Assembly: GCA_015183035.1 (NCBI GenBank)
Contig: JACZZP010000016.1
Span: 1,054,001-1,118,000 of the forward strand
Direction of reading: 5' to 3'
Source of the DNA: Meloidogyne chitwoodi
Lineage: Eukaryota > Nematoda > Chromadorea > Rhabditida > Meloidogynidae
Length of the DNA stretch: 64,000 nucleotides
The notes beneath the pieces were generated by a model. It was not told where the DNA came from. It was given only the letters and a program-made list of their open reading frames with translations, and ran no database searches. Shown in pieces: positions 37,472 through 50,029 of the stretch. The translations under genes and the position numbers were made by a program. Numbering within the stretch: the stretch's first letter is position 1; each line of letters starts with the position of its first letter.

Positions 37472-39621
37472 ATGGTAAAAAAATATTTTATTATTTTTTA
37501 TTTATTTTTAATAATTGTTCAAGTATTTTCTTCTAAATTTACTAACAATAACCGAATTTTTGATAAAACAATTTCATTTTTAAATGAAAAATTTAATGAT
37601 GATTTTCTTTGGAAAATTGATAAAAAATTATATTTTTGTGGAAAAGATTATAATAAAAATGAAAATAATCAAAAAATTATTGGATTTAATTTAGAATTTT
37701 CAATTATTCAAACAAAATGTTCAAAGGACTTAATTATGATAAATGTTTTTTAATTTTATTTATTAAATAATTAATTAATAGTATTTTAAATAATTAATCT
37801 TTTAATTATTTTTCTGAATTATTTTTATTTAAAAAATATTAGATTTAAATTTAAAAAAAAATTTCCTTTTAATTTTGTAATTTAATAAATATGTTTAATT
37901 ATTTAGCGTAATGATGCACTTTCTTGCCTTAAGAATATAAAACAAATAACAACATCTAAAAAGGTTTGATTATAAAAAATATTTTTTAAATATTTTTAAG
38001 GAATGCTTATTTGATTTAATTGAAAATAATGAAGAAATTGAAATATTAAAATGGGAATGTTTTAATTTAAATAATTCAATTAATTTAAATAATAATTATA
38101 ATGATGATGATGATGATTTAATTGAATGTTCAAAAGCTAATGAATTAACAAATAAATTAATTAATTCTTTTGAGAATTTAATTAAACAAAATGAAAAACA
38201 AGGATGGACAAAATTTAAAAGATTTGTTAGAAAGTAATAATAATTTTAAAAAATAATATTTTTATTAAATTAAATTAAAATATATTTTAATATTTATAAT
38301 TTAATTAAAATTAATTTTTTAATTAAAAAAAGATATGGTCCAAATTATATTAAAGGTTCTGAAATATTAAAACGTTTTAATATTTATCTTAAAAATATAC
38401 AAAGAGCACAAAAATATCAAAAAAAGGAACTAGGAACAGCAATTTATGGAGAAACTCAATTTATGGATTTAAGTAAAGATGAATTTAGAAAAGTAAAAAA
38501 TAAATAAAACTAAATTTTAAAAAATAAATTTAAAAGATTTATTTACCTTTTCAATGGCCTTTACAAGTAGATAATGTACAAATAGCCCCAAATATTAAAG
38601 ATAATGATTTACCTTCTTCTTGGGATTGGCGTACAAAAAATGTTGTTACTGAAGTTAAAAATCAGGTAATAATTTTTTAATTAAAAAATAAATTAAAATT
38701 TAAGGGAGAATGTGGAAGTTGTTGGGCATTTAGTGTTACAGGAAATATTGAAGGACAATGGGCATTAAAAAAGGGTAAATTACAAGCATTATCAGAACAG
38801 GAACTTTTGGTATTATTTTTTAGAAAATTAAATATTTTTATTTAATTAATTAATTTTATTTTTTTTAATTTTTCTAAAATAATTATAATTTAATTAAAAA
38901 TTTATTTTTAATTATTAAATAATTAAAAATATTTAATAGGATTGTGATCGTGTTGATATGGCATGTAATGGTGGTTTACCTCTACAGGCTTACAAGTTTT
39001 TCTAAATATAATTATTTAAATAATTAAATTAATTAATTTAGAGAAATTATACGTATTGGAGGTATTGAACCAGAAAAAGATTATCCTTATGATGCTAAAA
39101 AAGAACATTGTAATTTAAATCGTTCTGATATTGCTGTTTATATTAATGATTCATTACAATTAGAAAAAGATGAAATACAAATGGCTAAATGGTTAATTAA
39201 AAATGGACCAATTTCTGTTGGCAAGTTTTTTTTTAATTATTAAAAATTAATTAAAAATCAAAAAAAGGAGTTAATGCTTTTCCTTTACAATTTTATCATC
39301 GAGGAATTTCTCATCCTTTACGTTTTTTATGTTCACCTTCAATGCTTAATCATGGAGTTCTTATTGTTGGATTTGGTCAAGAAAATAATAAACCATTTTG
39401 GATAATTAAAAATAGTTGGGGCAAAAAATGGGGTAATTTTTTTTAATTTTATTTTATTAAAAATTTTAGAAAATATTTTAAAGAAATTATTTTTTATTTA
39501 AAAATTAAAATTAACTCCTTATTTATTTATATATTTAGGTGAACATGGATATTATCGTCTTTATAGAGGTAGTAATGTTTGTGGTATTCATGAAATGGCT
39601 ACAAGTGCTATTGTCAATTAA
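37472..39621 (+). CDS. cathepsin F-like cysteine protease (C1A) with long prodomain
   Basis: Secreted or lysosomal papain-family protease. After a signal peptide (residues 1-20) comes a long N-terminal region with spaced cysteines, resembling the cystatin-like extension of cathepsin F. The I29 inhibitor prodomain follows ([15 protein letters not shown], then [17 protein letters not shown], an ERFNIN-type motif). The mature enzyme begins near LPSSWDWR. The active-site Cys is in [12 protein letters not shown], the His in [12 protein letters not shown] and the Asn in [30 protein letters not shown] is the usual downstream block. C. elegans tag-196 is the family counterpart I would expect. Such proteases act in gut digestion or are secreted. 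Confidence 0.9.
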
Positions 39622-40045
39622 GATGATCTTTTTGAATTAAAAAAATTAATAAAATATTATTTTGATAATTTACTAATTTTAAAAAAAGCAAAAATATAAG
39701 AATATTTGTTGCAATTTATTTAAATATATTTTTTATTTGGATAAAATATTTAATTTATATGTATTTATTTAAATAAAATCAAATATATGTAAATAAATAT
39801 AAGAAAAAATTTAAAGAAAAAATAAAGAAACAACAATTTTAGTAAATTTATAACTTTTGAAAATTCAAATGAAATAAAATTAAAAAAAAAGTATTTTTAG
39901 ATTTTCTGACCCAAAATTGTTGCTCTAGAGATTTTTTAATATTTTAAATAAAAAATTAAAATAAAGCAAAATACGAATTAAAATAATTAATTAAATACAT
40001 ATTATATGTATATTTTCATTTTTAAAATTCATTAATTGTTTTGTG

Positions 40046-41785
40046 TTAAATGCTTGGTGACAATTGAGGATAAATACGACTTCTTGGATACTTAAAAAAT
40101 AAAAAATTTAATAAAAATTCAAAAAAATATATTAATTTTTTTAAATATAATTTAGGGACTCACTTTAAAATTCAGAACATAAAATAATAAATTAAATATA
40201 TTTTTATTTAAAAATACCTCTTCTTTTTCCTTTTTTGCTTCTTCTTTTTCATCTTCACTTGATTCAATTTGTTCAACAGTTGGAGCACTAGGTGTATAAG
40301 GTGGTGGTGGAGGTATTTCAACAAATTGTTGTTTTTTATTTGTTTTATTTAACGAAGTTTTAGCTATACGTTGTACTAAATCATTTTTAATAATAAATTT
40401 ATTAGAAGTTGAAGATAAAGGTTCACTACGACGACGAAGTTGAAGAACATCTTGTGGAATAGAAGGAGCAAAATAAGATATTTTAATCTAAATTAAGAAT
40501 TATTTAAATTAAAAAAAAAAAATAAAAAAACGAAAAAATAATTAAATTTTTGGTTTTTAAAACTAAAAAATAAACATCGAGAAATTAAGCTAAATCTACC
40601 CAATTATTTTAATTAATGGATTAAAATTATATATGTGGAATATTCAAATAATTATTTATTTATTACTTTTTTATCAAAAAGTTCCTTTTCTAATTTCTTC
40701 ATAATTTTTCTAGTTTTTGGTATTCCATCATAATTCATATTACGCAAATCTTCAGTTGTTGATACTTTAGGAATAAATTCAGCCAAATCAGTCTGACAAG
40801 AAAATATTAAATTTGTAATATTTGCAAAATTACAATAAGAATTAGAAATTCCCTTAAATAATTATTTAAAATTAATTTTAATTAATTAATTAATTTTACT
40901 TTAAGAGCTAAACGTAAATATTCCATTTTAATTATTTCTGCCTTTTCTCTTTTCTTCTCAACTTCTTCCTCTCTCACCATAAGTTCTCCAATAGTATCAT
41001 ACCAATGACCTTTTACTTCATTTTTATTATTTTTTGGAGAAGAGGAAGTAGATTTTAATAAACATAAAAATTTTCGACTTTCTTCTTTATTATTATTATT
41101 TTCATTATTATAATCAAAATTTAGACTACGCTCATTTTCTGCCAACTTTTTAATTTTTTGTTCTTCTTCTTGTAAATCTCTTTCTATCTCAAAAACCTTT
41201 TTAAATTCCTGAAAATGTATTAATTTAAATAGTTATACTAAAATAATTAATTACTTTATCTAAGTCTCAAGGATTATTTTTAAATGATTTAACGAAACAA
41301 ATTAGTAATTTTTTTAAATATTTTTCTTTTATTTACCTCAAGAAAATGGTCATAATTATCTGCAAAAGTTCTTTGCTGCTCAGCATGTACTCGAAGAAGC
41401 TCACAAGTCCATCCTACAATATCACCAATTGCATTATTTGTTGTTTGTTTTACCCATTTTTCTAAAGAATTTGCACTTTTTTCTTGAGCTTCGGCTGTCT
41501 TAAGTGTAAAAGTTCTGCAAATAAAAATTTTTAAATTAATATAAAAACAAACATACGTAATAGAACGTAATGCCTCAATGCTTATTAATAACTAAAAATT
41601 AATTTTTTTGAAATTTTTATTTATCAATTTTATTTCAAAATTTTCATCCAAACTTGATTATTATCCACTGATGGATTTTCTAATTCAAACTTGTTTGAAT
41701 CCTCATTTGTTATTTTATTGGAAATATTTAATTTTTTAGAAAATAAATTTGAAATTAAATTAGGAGGTGCACTGCGCCGTTGCAT
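40046..41785 (-). CDS. BAR/F-BAR-like helical protein with proline-rich tail
   Basis: About seven exons from an ATG at 41785 to a TAA at 40046. The N-terminal two-thirds are predicted helical and heptad-like: SIEALRSITTFTLKTAEAQ, WVKQTTNNAIGDIVGWTCEL, then a run ending DHFLEEFKKVFEIERDLQEE. The layout resembles the start of an F-BAR domain, where a first helix with a K/E-rich adaptor region is followed by long coiled coils. A second helical part (IGELMVREEEVEKKREKAE) follows an Asn-rich insert. The tail has PPPPPYTPSAP, a potential SH3 or WW ligand, and an acidic end. No signal peptide. The BAR assignment is inference from pattern only; other coiled-coil families remain possible. Confidence 0.5.
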
Positions 41786-41918
41786 TTTATTAATGAACTT
41801 TTTTTATTATTAAACTTTAGTGAACGTCGAGAAGTTTCGGTCCACAAGTTTCACTCAACGTTAATAAAATATAAATAAAATATTATCAAAATAAAAGGGA
41901 AAACAGTTTTTCAATAGT

Positions 41919-42674
41919 GTTATTACTAGAGATCGGATTTTTAGGTGACAAAAACCTTAAAATAGTTACCTAAATAGGTTGGAAAAAAGACCAAAATAGG
42001 TTACAAAAACTTCAAAATAGGTTGAAAAATTTTTTTATTCTATTCATTATTTTGGCGATTTTTACAAAAATTATAGGCAAAAATAACAAAAAATAACGAA
42101 TTCGATAAAAAAAAAAGGTCAAAAACGCATTATAGAGCAAATTTATCGTAAAAAATGACATTTTGTCACTTTTTATTAGGGACATTTTGTCACTTTTTTA
42201 TTGGAGACATTTTGTCACTTTTTTATTAGTGACATTTTGTAAATTTTTATTAGTGACATTTTGTCAATTTTTATTGGAGACATTTTGTCACTTTTTTTAT
42301 TGTGATATTTTGTTACTTTTTTATTGTGATATTTTGTTACTTTTTTATTAGTGATATTTTTAAGTAATTACTCTGGTTTTAACTGAATTTTTGCATTTTA
42401 TTTTAAAATTTTCTTAAATTTTGTCTAAATATATACGAAAATTTTAAAATTTTACAAATTTTGACGAAAATTTACAAAAAAGGTGACAAAAAGCCAAAAT
42501 AGGTTGCAACCTATTTTAGGTTGCAAAACGCCAAAATAGGTTTTGGGACATGTCAATAGGTCACGTCTAAACACATAATTTTTCAAAAATAACTGCAGAT
42601 TTGAGCTTGATTCATCAAGACTGATTTGTGAAAAAAATAGGTTATAACCTAAAAATCCGATCTCTAGTTATTAC
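41919..42674. mobile_element. 740-bp hAT-like MITE with 8-bp TSD
   Basis: The element spans 41927-42666. The left end TAGAGATCGGATTTTTAGGT is the exact inverse of the right end ACCTAAAAATCCGATCTCTA. It is flanked by GTTATTAC at 41919-41926 and 42667-42674, an 8-bp duplication diagnostic of hAT-type insertion. No transposase. The interior is composed of AAAATAGGTT repeats and a tandem array at 42155-42361. Confidence 0.85.
42155..42361 (+). repeat. tandem array, about 25-bp unit, eight copies
   Basis: Imperfect tandem repeat of the unit GACATTTTGTCACTTTTTAT plus a TRGKG-like end, about eight copies that drift from GTCAC to GTTAC toward the right end. It lies inside the 740-bp hAT-like element. 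Each unit contains TGACAnnnTGTCA-like dyads. Apparent open frames across it are artefacts of the period. Confidence 0.75.
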
Positions 42675-43035
42675 TCTAAAAAAATCACAAATTCAAAAGG
42701 AATATAAAAGGTTAGTAAAAGAACTTAATTGATTGAATTATTTTGGCAAAGCTATGTCAACTGAAATTCAGTAATGCAAATATATGAATGAATGGGTTTT
42801 CTGCTTTTGTGACCGCTAAATGCAATATCGACTAATGGTCAACCCATCTTAACTAAGAACATTAGAAATGGTTCAGAAGAAGAAGATAGTTGCTCAAATG
42901 GGTGTACACACAAGGGCATTACACTCTTCCATCCTTCAATTACACATCTGTCCACTTTAGTTATAAATTTTTCCAAAAATTTTTTTTATTTAATTAAATT
43001 TTTTCTATGATTGAATTTAAAATATAATTTATTTG

Positions 43036-43332
43036 AATTTAAAAATTGGCTCTACTTAGGATATGCGTCCATCGCAACATACTTATATTCATACCAAAAA
43101 GTGTTTGCCTCCCCATCAGACTGTGCGAAACACCGAAATTTTTTCCAAAAAAAGAAAATTTTTGAGAATTGTTTCGTTAGTGAAACGAAACAGTTTAATT
43201 TTAACGAATATATGCTAAAAATTCGACATTTTTGAATAACTAAAATTCCATAAAAAAATTTTGCAAAAAAATATCGCGTCACATTTGCAAATTTTAAAAA
43301 TTTATATCCTTAAGGAGTAGAGCCAAAAATTT
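43036..43332. repeat. putative MITE with TTGGCTCTACT inverted ends
   Basis: TTGGCTCTACTTAGGATAT near 43045 is mirrored, with a 2-base insertion, by ATATCCTTAAGGAGTAGAGCCAA ending about 43328. The roughly 290-base interior has a short hairpin (GTTTCGTTAGTGAAACGAAAC). Base composition differs from its flanks. Frames on both strands are shadows of each other and I do not call them genes. Confidence 0.5.
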
Positions 43333-43469
43333 TAAAATAAAAAAGGTCTTGCATAGTGAAAAATAAAAAAAATAGGCCAAATTAAAAAGAAAGTCTAATA
43401 AGTGAAAAAAGTGTCTAAAAAATCTAGTACTTTTTGGTTTTGCTGGCAAAATTCCACAATTTTTGCTCA

Positions 43470-43565
43470 CTCACGATTACAGCCCCATTCCGAGAGCTCT
43501 CAGGTTCAATCCCACCCAATGTTTTGTTATTTTCTGGGATAGGTTCAGCCGCTTTACTATAATAA
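43470..43565 (+). repeat. tRNA-like SINE fragment, copy 1
   Basis: GATTACAGCCCCATTCCGAG, then GAGCTCTCAGGTTCAATCCC and CACCCAATGTTTTG onward to AGCCGCTTTACTATAATAAT. GGTTCAATCCC fits the RNA polymerase III B-box (GGTTCRANNCC). A second copy in the opposite orientation lies at about 50553-50645. Two dispersed copies with an internal pol III-like box suggest a tRNA-derived SINE. Confidence 0.45.
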
Positions 43566-43654
43566 TTATAAAAAAGTTGCGGACAAAAATTACAAACTTT
43601 TGTCGGTAAAACCGATAAGTACAAAAATATAAAAATACACATATCTGTATTGGT

Positions 43655-45026
43655 TTAGTCTATAGGAGAAAGCCAAGACGGTCCAACAATATTTTCAGGC
43701 TTCAAATTAGTATAATATAAGCGAGAGCGCCTCAAACAAGTTTCCCAATCATAAAGAGGTTTAAGATCAAAAAATACGCGTAGTTTATACCCAGAATAAA
43801 AAGTCCAGTGCCGCAGTAATAAATAAAATAAATTTGGAGATGGAAACTAAATTATAAAAATATTTTAAAATATAAATTAAATAAAAAACCTTATTAAGAG
43901 CCGAATTAAAATGAAAACTGCTAAACATCTGAATAACCCAGCAAAGAAATAAATAAGGCCAAAAGAAAATCAAAAAAGGAATTGCCATTTGCTCCTCTTG
44001 TAAATCATACATTCCCCCAATAATTAAAGTATAAAAATCACGTAATGGTGTATCGTCACAAATAATAACAGTCTCACAAAGATAATTTTCAGAAGAATAG
44101 AGAAGTTTTTCGCCAACTTTAAGTAAAAAAAATGCAGCATTTCCAACATACGTAAACTAAAATATATGAAAAGAAATAACAAAAGATTCGATGAAAGTAA
44201 TGTTTAATTTTCTTTCCGATAAAATTTTTATAAAATTTTAAGTCTAATTATTATACCTGTAAAACACCCATGTCTTCATTTTTTCCAATACGTGGGACAA
44301 AACCAAAATATCGATTAAGCAAAAGTGTATCACATACCAAAGAACGACGATCTCCTTCCCCGTAAAGTGGACCAACACGTGCAATAATAATAGAAATTTT
44401 ACTGTCTAATATAAAAAAATAATTTACGTAAGTACCAAAACAGGATCCCCCTTATATTATTGATTTTATTTAAGAATTTAATTAGTAAATAATCAAAAAA
44501 AACAAACCTAAATTATCTCTCAGTAATTGTTCTGCCATAAATTTACTTTTGCAATATTCATCAAATGGACTCTCTTTTTGTTTAAAATCGTCAGATTCCC
44601 GTCCGTATATATTTGGCCATTTTGTAGAGCATTGAAGATAAGTACTGCTTAAATGAACTAACACAGAAACATTTGCCATTTTGCAATAAGAAAGGAGTTC
44701 AGAAACAACTGTAATTTAAATTAAATTTAATAATATAGGTAATTAAAAATAGATACATTCAACATTATTTTTGATTAATTTTATTTTATTCGGCATTAAA
44801 GACATATCCTGAAGTTCATGCAGATTAAAAACCTCAAAATTATTGATAAAAATATTCTAAAAATACTAAAAACCATGTCAGATCCTTGAATTGCTCCTTC
44901 CAATCCCTCCAGTTTCTCATTGTAATTCCAGATGTTTTTGTCAAAATCTTGATATTTGTTGTCAATTGCAGTAATTAAATGTTCACCCAAAAATGTATTT
45001 GCACCAATAATTGTAATTCGTTTCAT
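43655..45026 (-). CDS. 3-beta-hydroxysteroid dehydrogenase/isomerase-family SDR
   Basis: NAD(P)-dependent extended short-chain dehydrogenase. The start is the ATG at 45026. The N-terminus MKRITIIGANTFLGEHLI is a Rossmann nucleotide-binding motif (GxxxFxG, where TGxxGxxG is usual). LVHLSSTYLQCS is the beta-strand with the catalytic Ser region, and DEYCKSKFMAEQ is the YxxxK active site. The segment ISIIIARVGPLYGEGDRRS matches the 3-beta-HSD substrate-side motif (RPxxIYGPGD). A hydrophobic stretch (FLIFFWPYLFLCWVIQMF) near the C-terminus fits the membrane-associating segment of this family. The last exon ends WLSPID before TAG. In C. elegans the hsd genes act in sterol metabolism; the same role here is inference. 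Confidence 0.78.
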
Positions 45027-45284
45027 TTTGAAAAAAAACCAAGTTAGAAGATAAATAAATGGTCAGCCAATTTGTAAAAATAATCCGCTTGTCAAGAGCT
45101 TTCGATTAATAAAAGAACTATTCAGATCGGTTAAGAAATAAAAATTTTATGGCCAAAAACAACCGGCTGCTCTGAATCGTTCCCTATAAAAAATATAAAA
45201 TTAATGGCAACTGTTTGGATTAGATTTTCGGAAATTTTTCGATTGTCAGGGGGATTTTTTGGAGCATTATCAATTAAAATAATG

Positions 45285-45616
45285 GTTAAAAATAGAGATA
45301 GGAATTTTAAAAACCCGGGACCGGGAAACGGGAAATTTTAGAATGGAACGACCGGGAGGGAACCCGGACCGGGAAAATCGGGAATTCCCGCTTTTTTCCA
45401 GTTCCAAAAGTCACCGGGTCCCGACCGGGAAAACCGGGAAACCGGGAAAAATGACCGGGAATTGGAAATTTAATGACCGGCCGGGACCCGAACCGGGAAA
45501 ACCGGGTATTCCCGATCCCGTTTTCATCCCGGTGACTCAAAAAAAGCCGGGAAAAAGGACCGGGAAACCGGGAAACGGGATCGGGACCCGTTCCCGTTCC
45601 GATCTCTAGTTAAAAA
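45285..45616. mobile_element. 316-bp GC-rich hAT-like MITE with 8-bp TSD
   Basis: The element spans 45293-45608. Ends: TAGAGATAGGAA at the left and TTCCGATCTCTA at the right (inverted, one mismatch). Flanking GTTAAAAA is repeated perfectly at 45285-45292 and 45609-45616. The ends match the 740-bp element at 41927, so both belong to one family. The interior is entirely ACCGGGA/TCCCGGT repeats and far more GC-rich than anything else here. It sits between the divergent HSD-like and GRWD1 genes. Confidence 0.85.
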
Positions 45617-45887
45617 TGAAAGACAGCAGGCAATAAGCCGTTCCTTTTTAATTACGCTGTTTGAATGCGAAGAACACTCAACAGGAGATGATTGGATGCT
45701 TGTTGGTTTTGAGTGCAACTCTGACATGAGGGAAATTTTAAAAGACTATTTCAAAAAGAATGTTAATTTTTTTTTAATTTTGCAAAATTGTAGCCCTATA
45801 ATTGTTATATAATTTGGTTCATACATATATTGGCAAATATTTAAATTTAATTAAAAATTAATCGTACCTTAATTTAATATTAAGCTA

Positions 45888-47794
45888 ATGGATCGAGATA
45901 TTGAAAAAAAGAAGGTATAGATATGTATTTTTAAATTTTGATTAATTTTTTCTCCAGGTTTATGTACCAGGCATGAGTCGCTCATTAAAGGACTCGGAAG
46001 AGCTTATCTATGATCCAAAGGCTTATCTTCTTTTACACACTTTTGGGACAGGTTAATTATTATTTTTTATTTGATTTTTTTGTTCTTTTAAGACTATCCT
46101 TGTCTAAGTTTTGACATAATTCCTGATTCTTTGGGCGATAATAGGCAGAATTATCCAATGACAGCGTGGATTGTCACCGGAACTCAGGTTTTTAATTATC
46201 TAATCTTAATATATTTATTCAAATTTCTTAAAAAAATAAGTAAAAATAAAAAACTTTTATTCAGGCAGATAAATCTAATTCAAACCAACTTTTGGTGATG
46301 CGTTTGTCAAATATGCATGCGAATAAAAGTGCATTAAAAGCAAAATCGAGAGATTCTAAAAATGGCAATGATGAATGTAGTTCTAGCAGTGATGAAAGTA
46401 GTGATGAAGATGAGGAAGACGAAGCTAATCTTATTAATGATCGACCTTCAAAGAAGGAGCCAAGAATGCATGCTTCATTAATTTCTCATTTTGGTGGTAT
46501 TAATCGAATTAAGGTTTTTTGATTTAACTTATTTTTTGAATTTATTAAAGTTTCAACGACTCGGTTCCAGTGATGTATGTGCTGTTTGGAATGATCAAAG
46601 AAAAGTTCAGATATGGAATTTAAACCCTTTTATTTCTTCTGTTGAAAATATTTCGCCTTCTGAGCCTATTAAAAGCATAACACTTAAGAATGAAAAACCT
46701 CTCTTTAGTAAAGAATATTCAGCTGAAGGTTTTGCACTTTCTTGGTCTATCTTACAGACAGGTGCTTTAGCCAGTGGTGATTATCATAGAAAGGTTTTTT
46801 ATTCATTTATTTTTTGTTTGGAATTCACAAAATTAACATATGGATGATCTTTTAAAAAATCACGTTCCTTTTTTCCTAAATACTATTTTTTATTTTTTAG
46901 ATTTTTATTTGGAAAATGACAGAAGGAGGAAAATGGATAGTTGATCCAAACTCGCTAACCGGTCATCTGGGATCTATTGAAGATTTAGGTCGTCATTTTG
47001 TAAAATTAACCGTTTAAACTATTTTTTAGTTTGGTCACCTACTGAAGAATCTCTGCTTGTTTCTTGTTCAACTGATAGAACAATGTAATATTTTTAGATT
47101 AAAGCTGTAAATTCCTTAAAAAATAATTTTAGTCGCCTTTGGGATGTTCGTTCACAACCTAGACAGGCATGCGTTTGTACAATTAAAGATGCACATGAAG
47201 CAGATGTAAATGTTTTAAGTTGGAATACAGGCATAGATCCATTAATTGTATCAGGAGGCGATGATGGTGCTTTGAAAATTTGGTCTTTAAAAACAATTCA
47301 AGTAATTATATTTAATAAATTTTTCTCATTTTATTTTTAGTATAATCAACCAGTAGCCAAATTCCTTCATCACCAAAAACCTATAACTTCTGTTGAATGG
47401 AGCCCTCATGATAGTACTGTCTTTATGGCTTCGGGAGAGGATGATCAAACAACAATGTGGGACCTGGCTTTAGAAGCTGACGAACCAAACTATTCTAATG
47501 GAAACGAAGATGATGAGGAAATGGACGATGGCAATGATGGGGAGAAGAAAACAAGAAAAAGTGAAGGAGTTGAACAGCTTCCACCACAGCTCCTCTTTAT
47601 TCATATGGGTCAAAAAGGTAATCAATAGATTAAAAATTGACAATGATGAAAATTAAATTATTTCAAAATTATTTTTTATCTAATCTTTCACAAATTTAGA
47701 AGTTAAAGAAGTCCATTGGCATAAACAATGCCCTGGTTTTGCATTAACAACATCTTTGGATGGATTTCATGTATTTAAAACAATAAACAGTTGA
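45888..47794 (+). CDS. GRWD1/Rrb1-like glutamate-rich WD-repeat protein
   Basis: Nucleolar ribosome-assembly chaperone of the GRWD1 (yeast Rrb1) family, which handles ribosomal protein L3, and a histone-binding WD protein. The N-terminus (VYVPGMSRSL, then LIYDPKAYLLLHTFGT, DYPCLSFDIIPDSLG) is the conserved CAF1C/Rrb1 region. An acidic Ser/Glu stretch (SSSDESSDEDEEDEAN) follows. At least five WD repeats: CAVWNDQRKVQIWNL, GALASGDYHRKIFIWKM, LLVSCSTDRTIRLWDV, LIVSGGDDGALKIWSL, MASGEDDQTTMWDLAL. A second acidic insert (NGNEDDEEMDDG) precedes the C-terminal QLLFIHMGQKEVKEVHWH motif, typical of the family. About ten exons. High conservation and normal codons make this one of the surest calls. Confidence 0.93.
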
Positions 47795-48167
47795 TTTAAT
47801 GAAAATAAACATTTAAATTATATTTAGTGTTTTTTGTTGAACAATTTAATAATTTATGTTAATTTTTATTTTATAATTTGGAAATAAAATAAAAATATTT
47901 TTTTTACTTTATTACTGGGTTTATCCCAAAATACTATTCCAAATTTATTAAATTAATTTTAAGTCTTAAATATTTTTAGCTGTCATGAACTGGGGCTTAT
48001 TGATCCGGACAACAACCAATGCGGGTGGGAACTTAATAAATTTTTGAAAACAGCGTTAGTTTGTGCCTTTAATATCTCCGTAATTTTCTAAAAGATTTAA
48101 ATACAAAGATATATATCTTTGGTATTGTTTTTTATAAAAGTTATTTATAATTATAGGTAAATTCCCA

Positions 48168-49866
48168 ATGTCACAATTGCGGTGTCTTTCTATTGCATCT
48201 GATGCTAATGGTGAAGTTTTACTTGAGCGAATAAAACAAAAACTAATAATTACACTGAATCGTCCAAAAGCTTTGCATGCTGTTAATTTACCAATGATAA
48301 AACAAATTTATAAGGCATTGAAGGTTCCTTTCTTGTTAAAAATAAAAAGACATTTTTTTTAGTTTAGGAGCCTTCTGATCTTGTTATTATTAAAGGTCAA
48401 GGTCATAAAGCATTCTGTGCAGGTGGAGATGTTGTTGGTTAGATTAAATGATAAAATTTTTTATTAAAAGAAATTAACTTTTAAAATATAATTTTAGCTG
48501 TTTCAAAATCTTTTAATTCTGGAGATATAACTGATCAAATATATGATCAGTTTTTTCGACATGAATATCAATTAAATCATCTCATTGGTACGCTCAAAAA
48601 GCCCTATATTGCACTAATTAATGGCATAACCATGGGAGGAGTGAGGATATTTTTAATTAATTTTTAAACATTTAATTTAAATTTAGGGTTGTGGACTCTC
48701 AATAAACGGTCCTTTTCGCGTTGCTACAGAACGGACAATTTTGGCTATGCCTGAAACTGCTCTTGGATTATTTCCTGATGTGGGAGCGACACATTTCCTT
48801 CCGAGGCTTCCTGGACAGCTTGGAATGTTTCTTGGATTAACTGGTAATTTTTCTGAGTAAATATTTTGTTTAAAATTTATTAAAAAACTATGTTTGAATA
48901 ACCTTATTTTTTCCTTAAAAATTAAAATAATAAAGGTTATCGTCTTTATGGCTCGGATGTTTTCCATTCCGGACTTGCAACTCACTACATTGAATCCTGT
49001 GATTTAATTCGTCTTAGTACAGAATTAATTAATTTATCTACTGAACAATGCACTAAAGAAAATATTAATTTAATTATACAAAATTTTCAACCTAAAGATA
49101 TTGCTTCATTTTCATTAGATCCTTATTTGGATTTAATTGATGAATGTTTTGATGCTAATAGTATTGAAGAAATTATGGAAAAATTAAATAATAAAATATT
49201 AAAAGATGAGGATGGAAGTGATTTTGCTAAACAACAATTGGAAGCCTTAGAAAAAATGGTAAGTAGTAGAGAAAATTAATTAAAAACAAACAATTTTTAT
49301 TACTAATTAATTTAATTAACTGAAGTTTTATTAATTTTGATTATTATTTCTCTCTACTTACTTTAATTTTATTTATTTTTTTTAAATATTTTAATTAAAG
49401 CATTAATTACATAGGCTATTTTAAAAACATTTTATTTTAATAAATTTCAAATTTAGAGTCCTACATCATTAAAAGTTACATTACGGCAGATTCGTCTTGG
49501 CAAAAAGTTACAATTTTCTGAGGTAAATATAATAATTTTATATTTTTTAAATAAAAAAATATATTTTCTTACAATTTTTGAGATTATTTAAATTATATTT
49601 AAAAAAATTTTTTTAGGTCTTTCCAATCGAATTTCGACTTAGTCAACGGTTTATTGCTGACCATGATTTTCATGAGGGTTGTCGTGCTAGTAAGTTTAAT
49701 TACAAAAAAAATATTTTTTTTAATTTAAATATATTTATTAGTTTTAATTGACAAAGATAAAAATCCAAAATGGAAACCTGCAACAATTAAAGAAGTTAGT
49801 AATTCAACTATTGATTATTATTTTTCAAAATTTGATAAAAATCAGGAAGAATTAATTCCTAAATAA
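48168..49866 (+). CDS. 3-hydroxyisobutyryl-CoA hydrolase (HIBCH), valine catabolism
   Basis: Hydrolyses 3-hydroxyisobutyryl-CoA to free acid and CoA in mitochondrial valine degradation. Crotonase fold with HIBCH signatures: [34 protein letters not shown] (oxyanion hole), [40 protein letters not shown] with the catalytic Glu of PET, then [15 protein letters not shown] and, at the C-terminus, [20 protein letters not shown]. About nine exons. Unlike typical family members there is little room for a mitochondrial presequence before [10 protein letters not shown]; an upstream exon or alternative start could exist. A TTATAG acceptor 11 bases before the ATG could be a spliced-leader trans-splice site. 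It lies about 370 bases downstream of GRWD1, so an operon is conceivable. The C. elegans counterpart is hach-1. Confidence 0.92.
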
Positions 49867-50029
49867 AAGACATTCTATTAAATATTTTTTTTATAATTAA
49901 TTAATTATTTGATTATTTTGGTTATTTTTAATGTTAGTGAAGTTCAACTTTTTATTTCATAATTTAAAAAAAAAAGTTTTAAAATTATTTATCTTTTCTT
50001 TAAAATATAAATTAATATTAAATAATCAA

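Noticed and set aside
42163..42351. 62-codon plus-strand frame with repeated FLLVTFC pattern
   Set aside because: Direct translation of the 25-bp tandem array inside the 740-bp MITE.
43011..43282. Overlapping sense/antisense frames of about 75 codons
   Set aside because: Sit inside the inverted-repeat element at 43036-43332; mutual shadows.
45307..45727. Three overlapping open frames on both strands, Pro/Gly/Arg-rich
   Set aside because: Produced by the ACCGGGA array of the MITE at 45293-45608; GC-rich repeats lack stop codons by chance.
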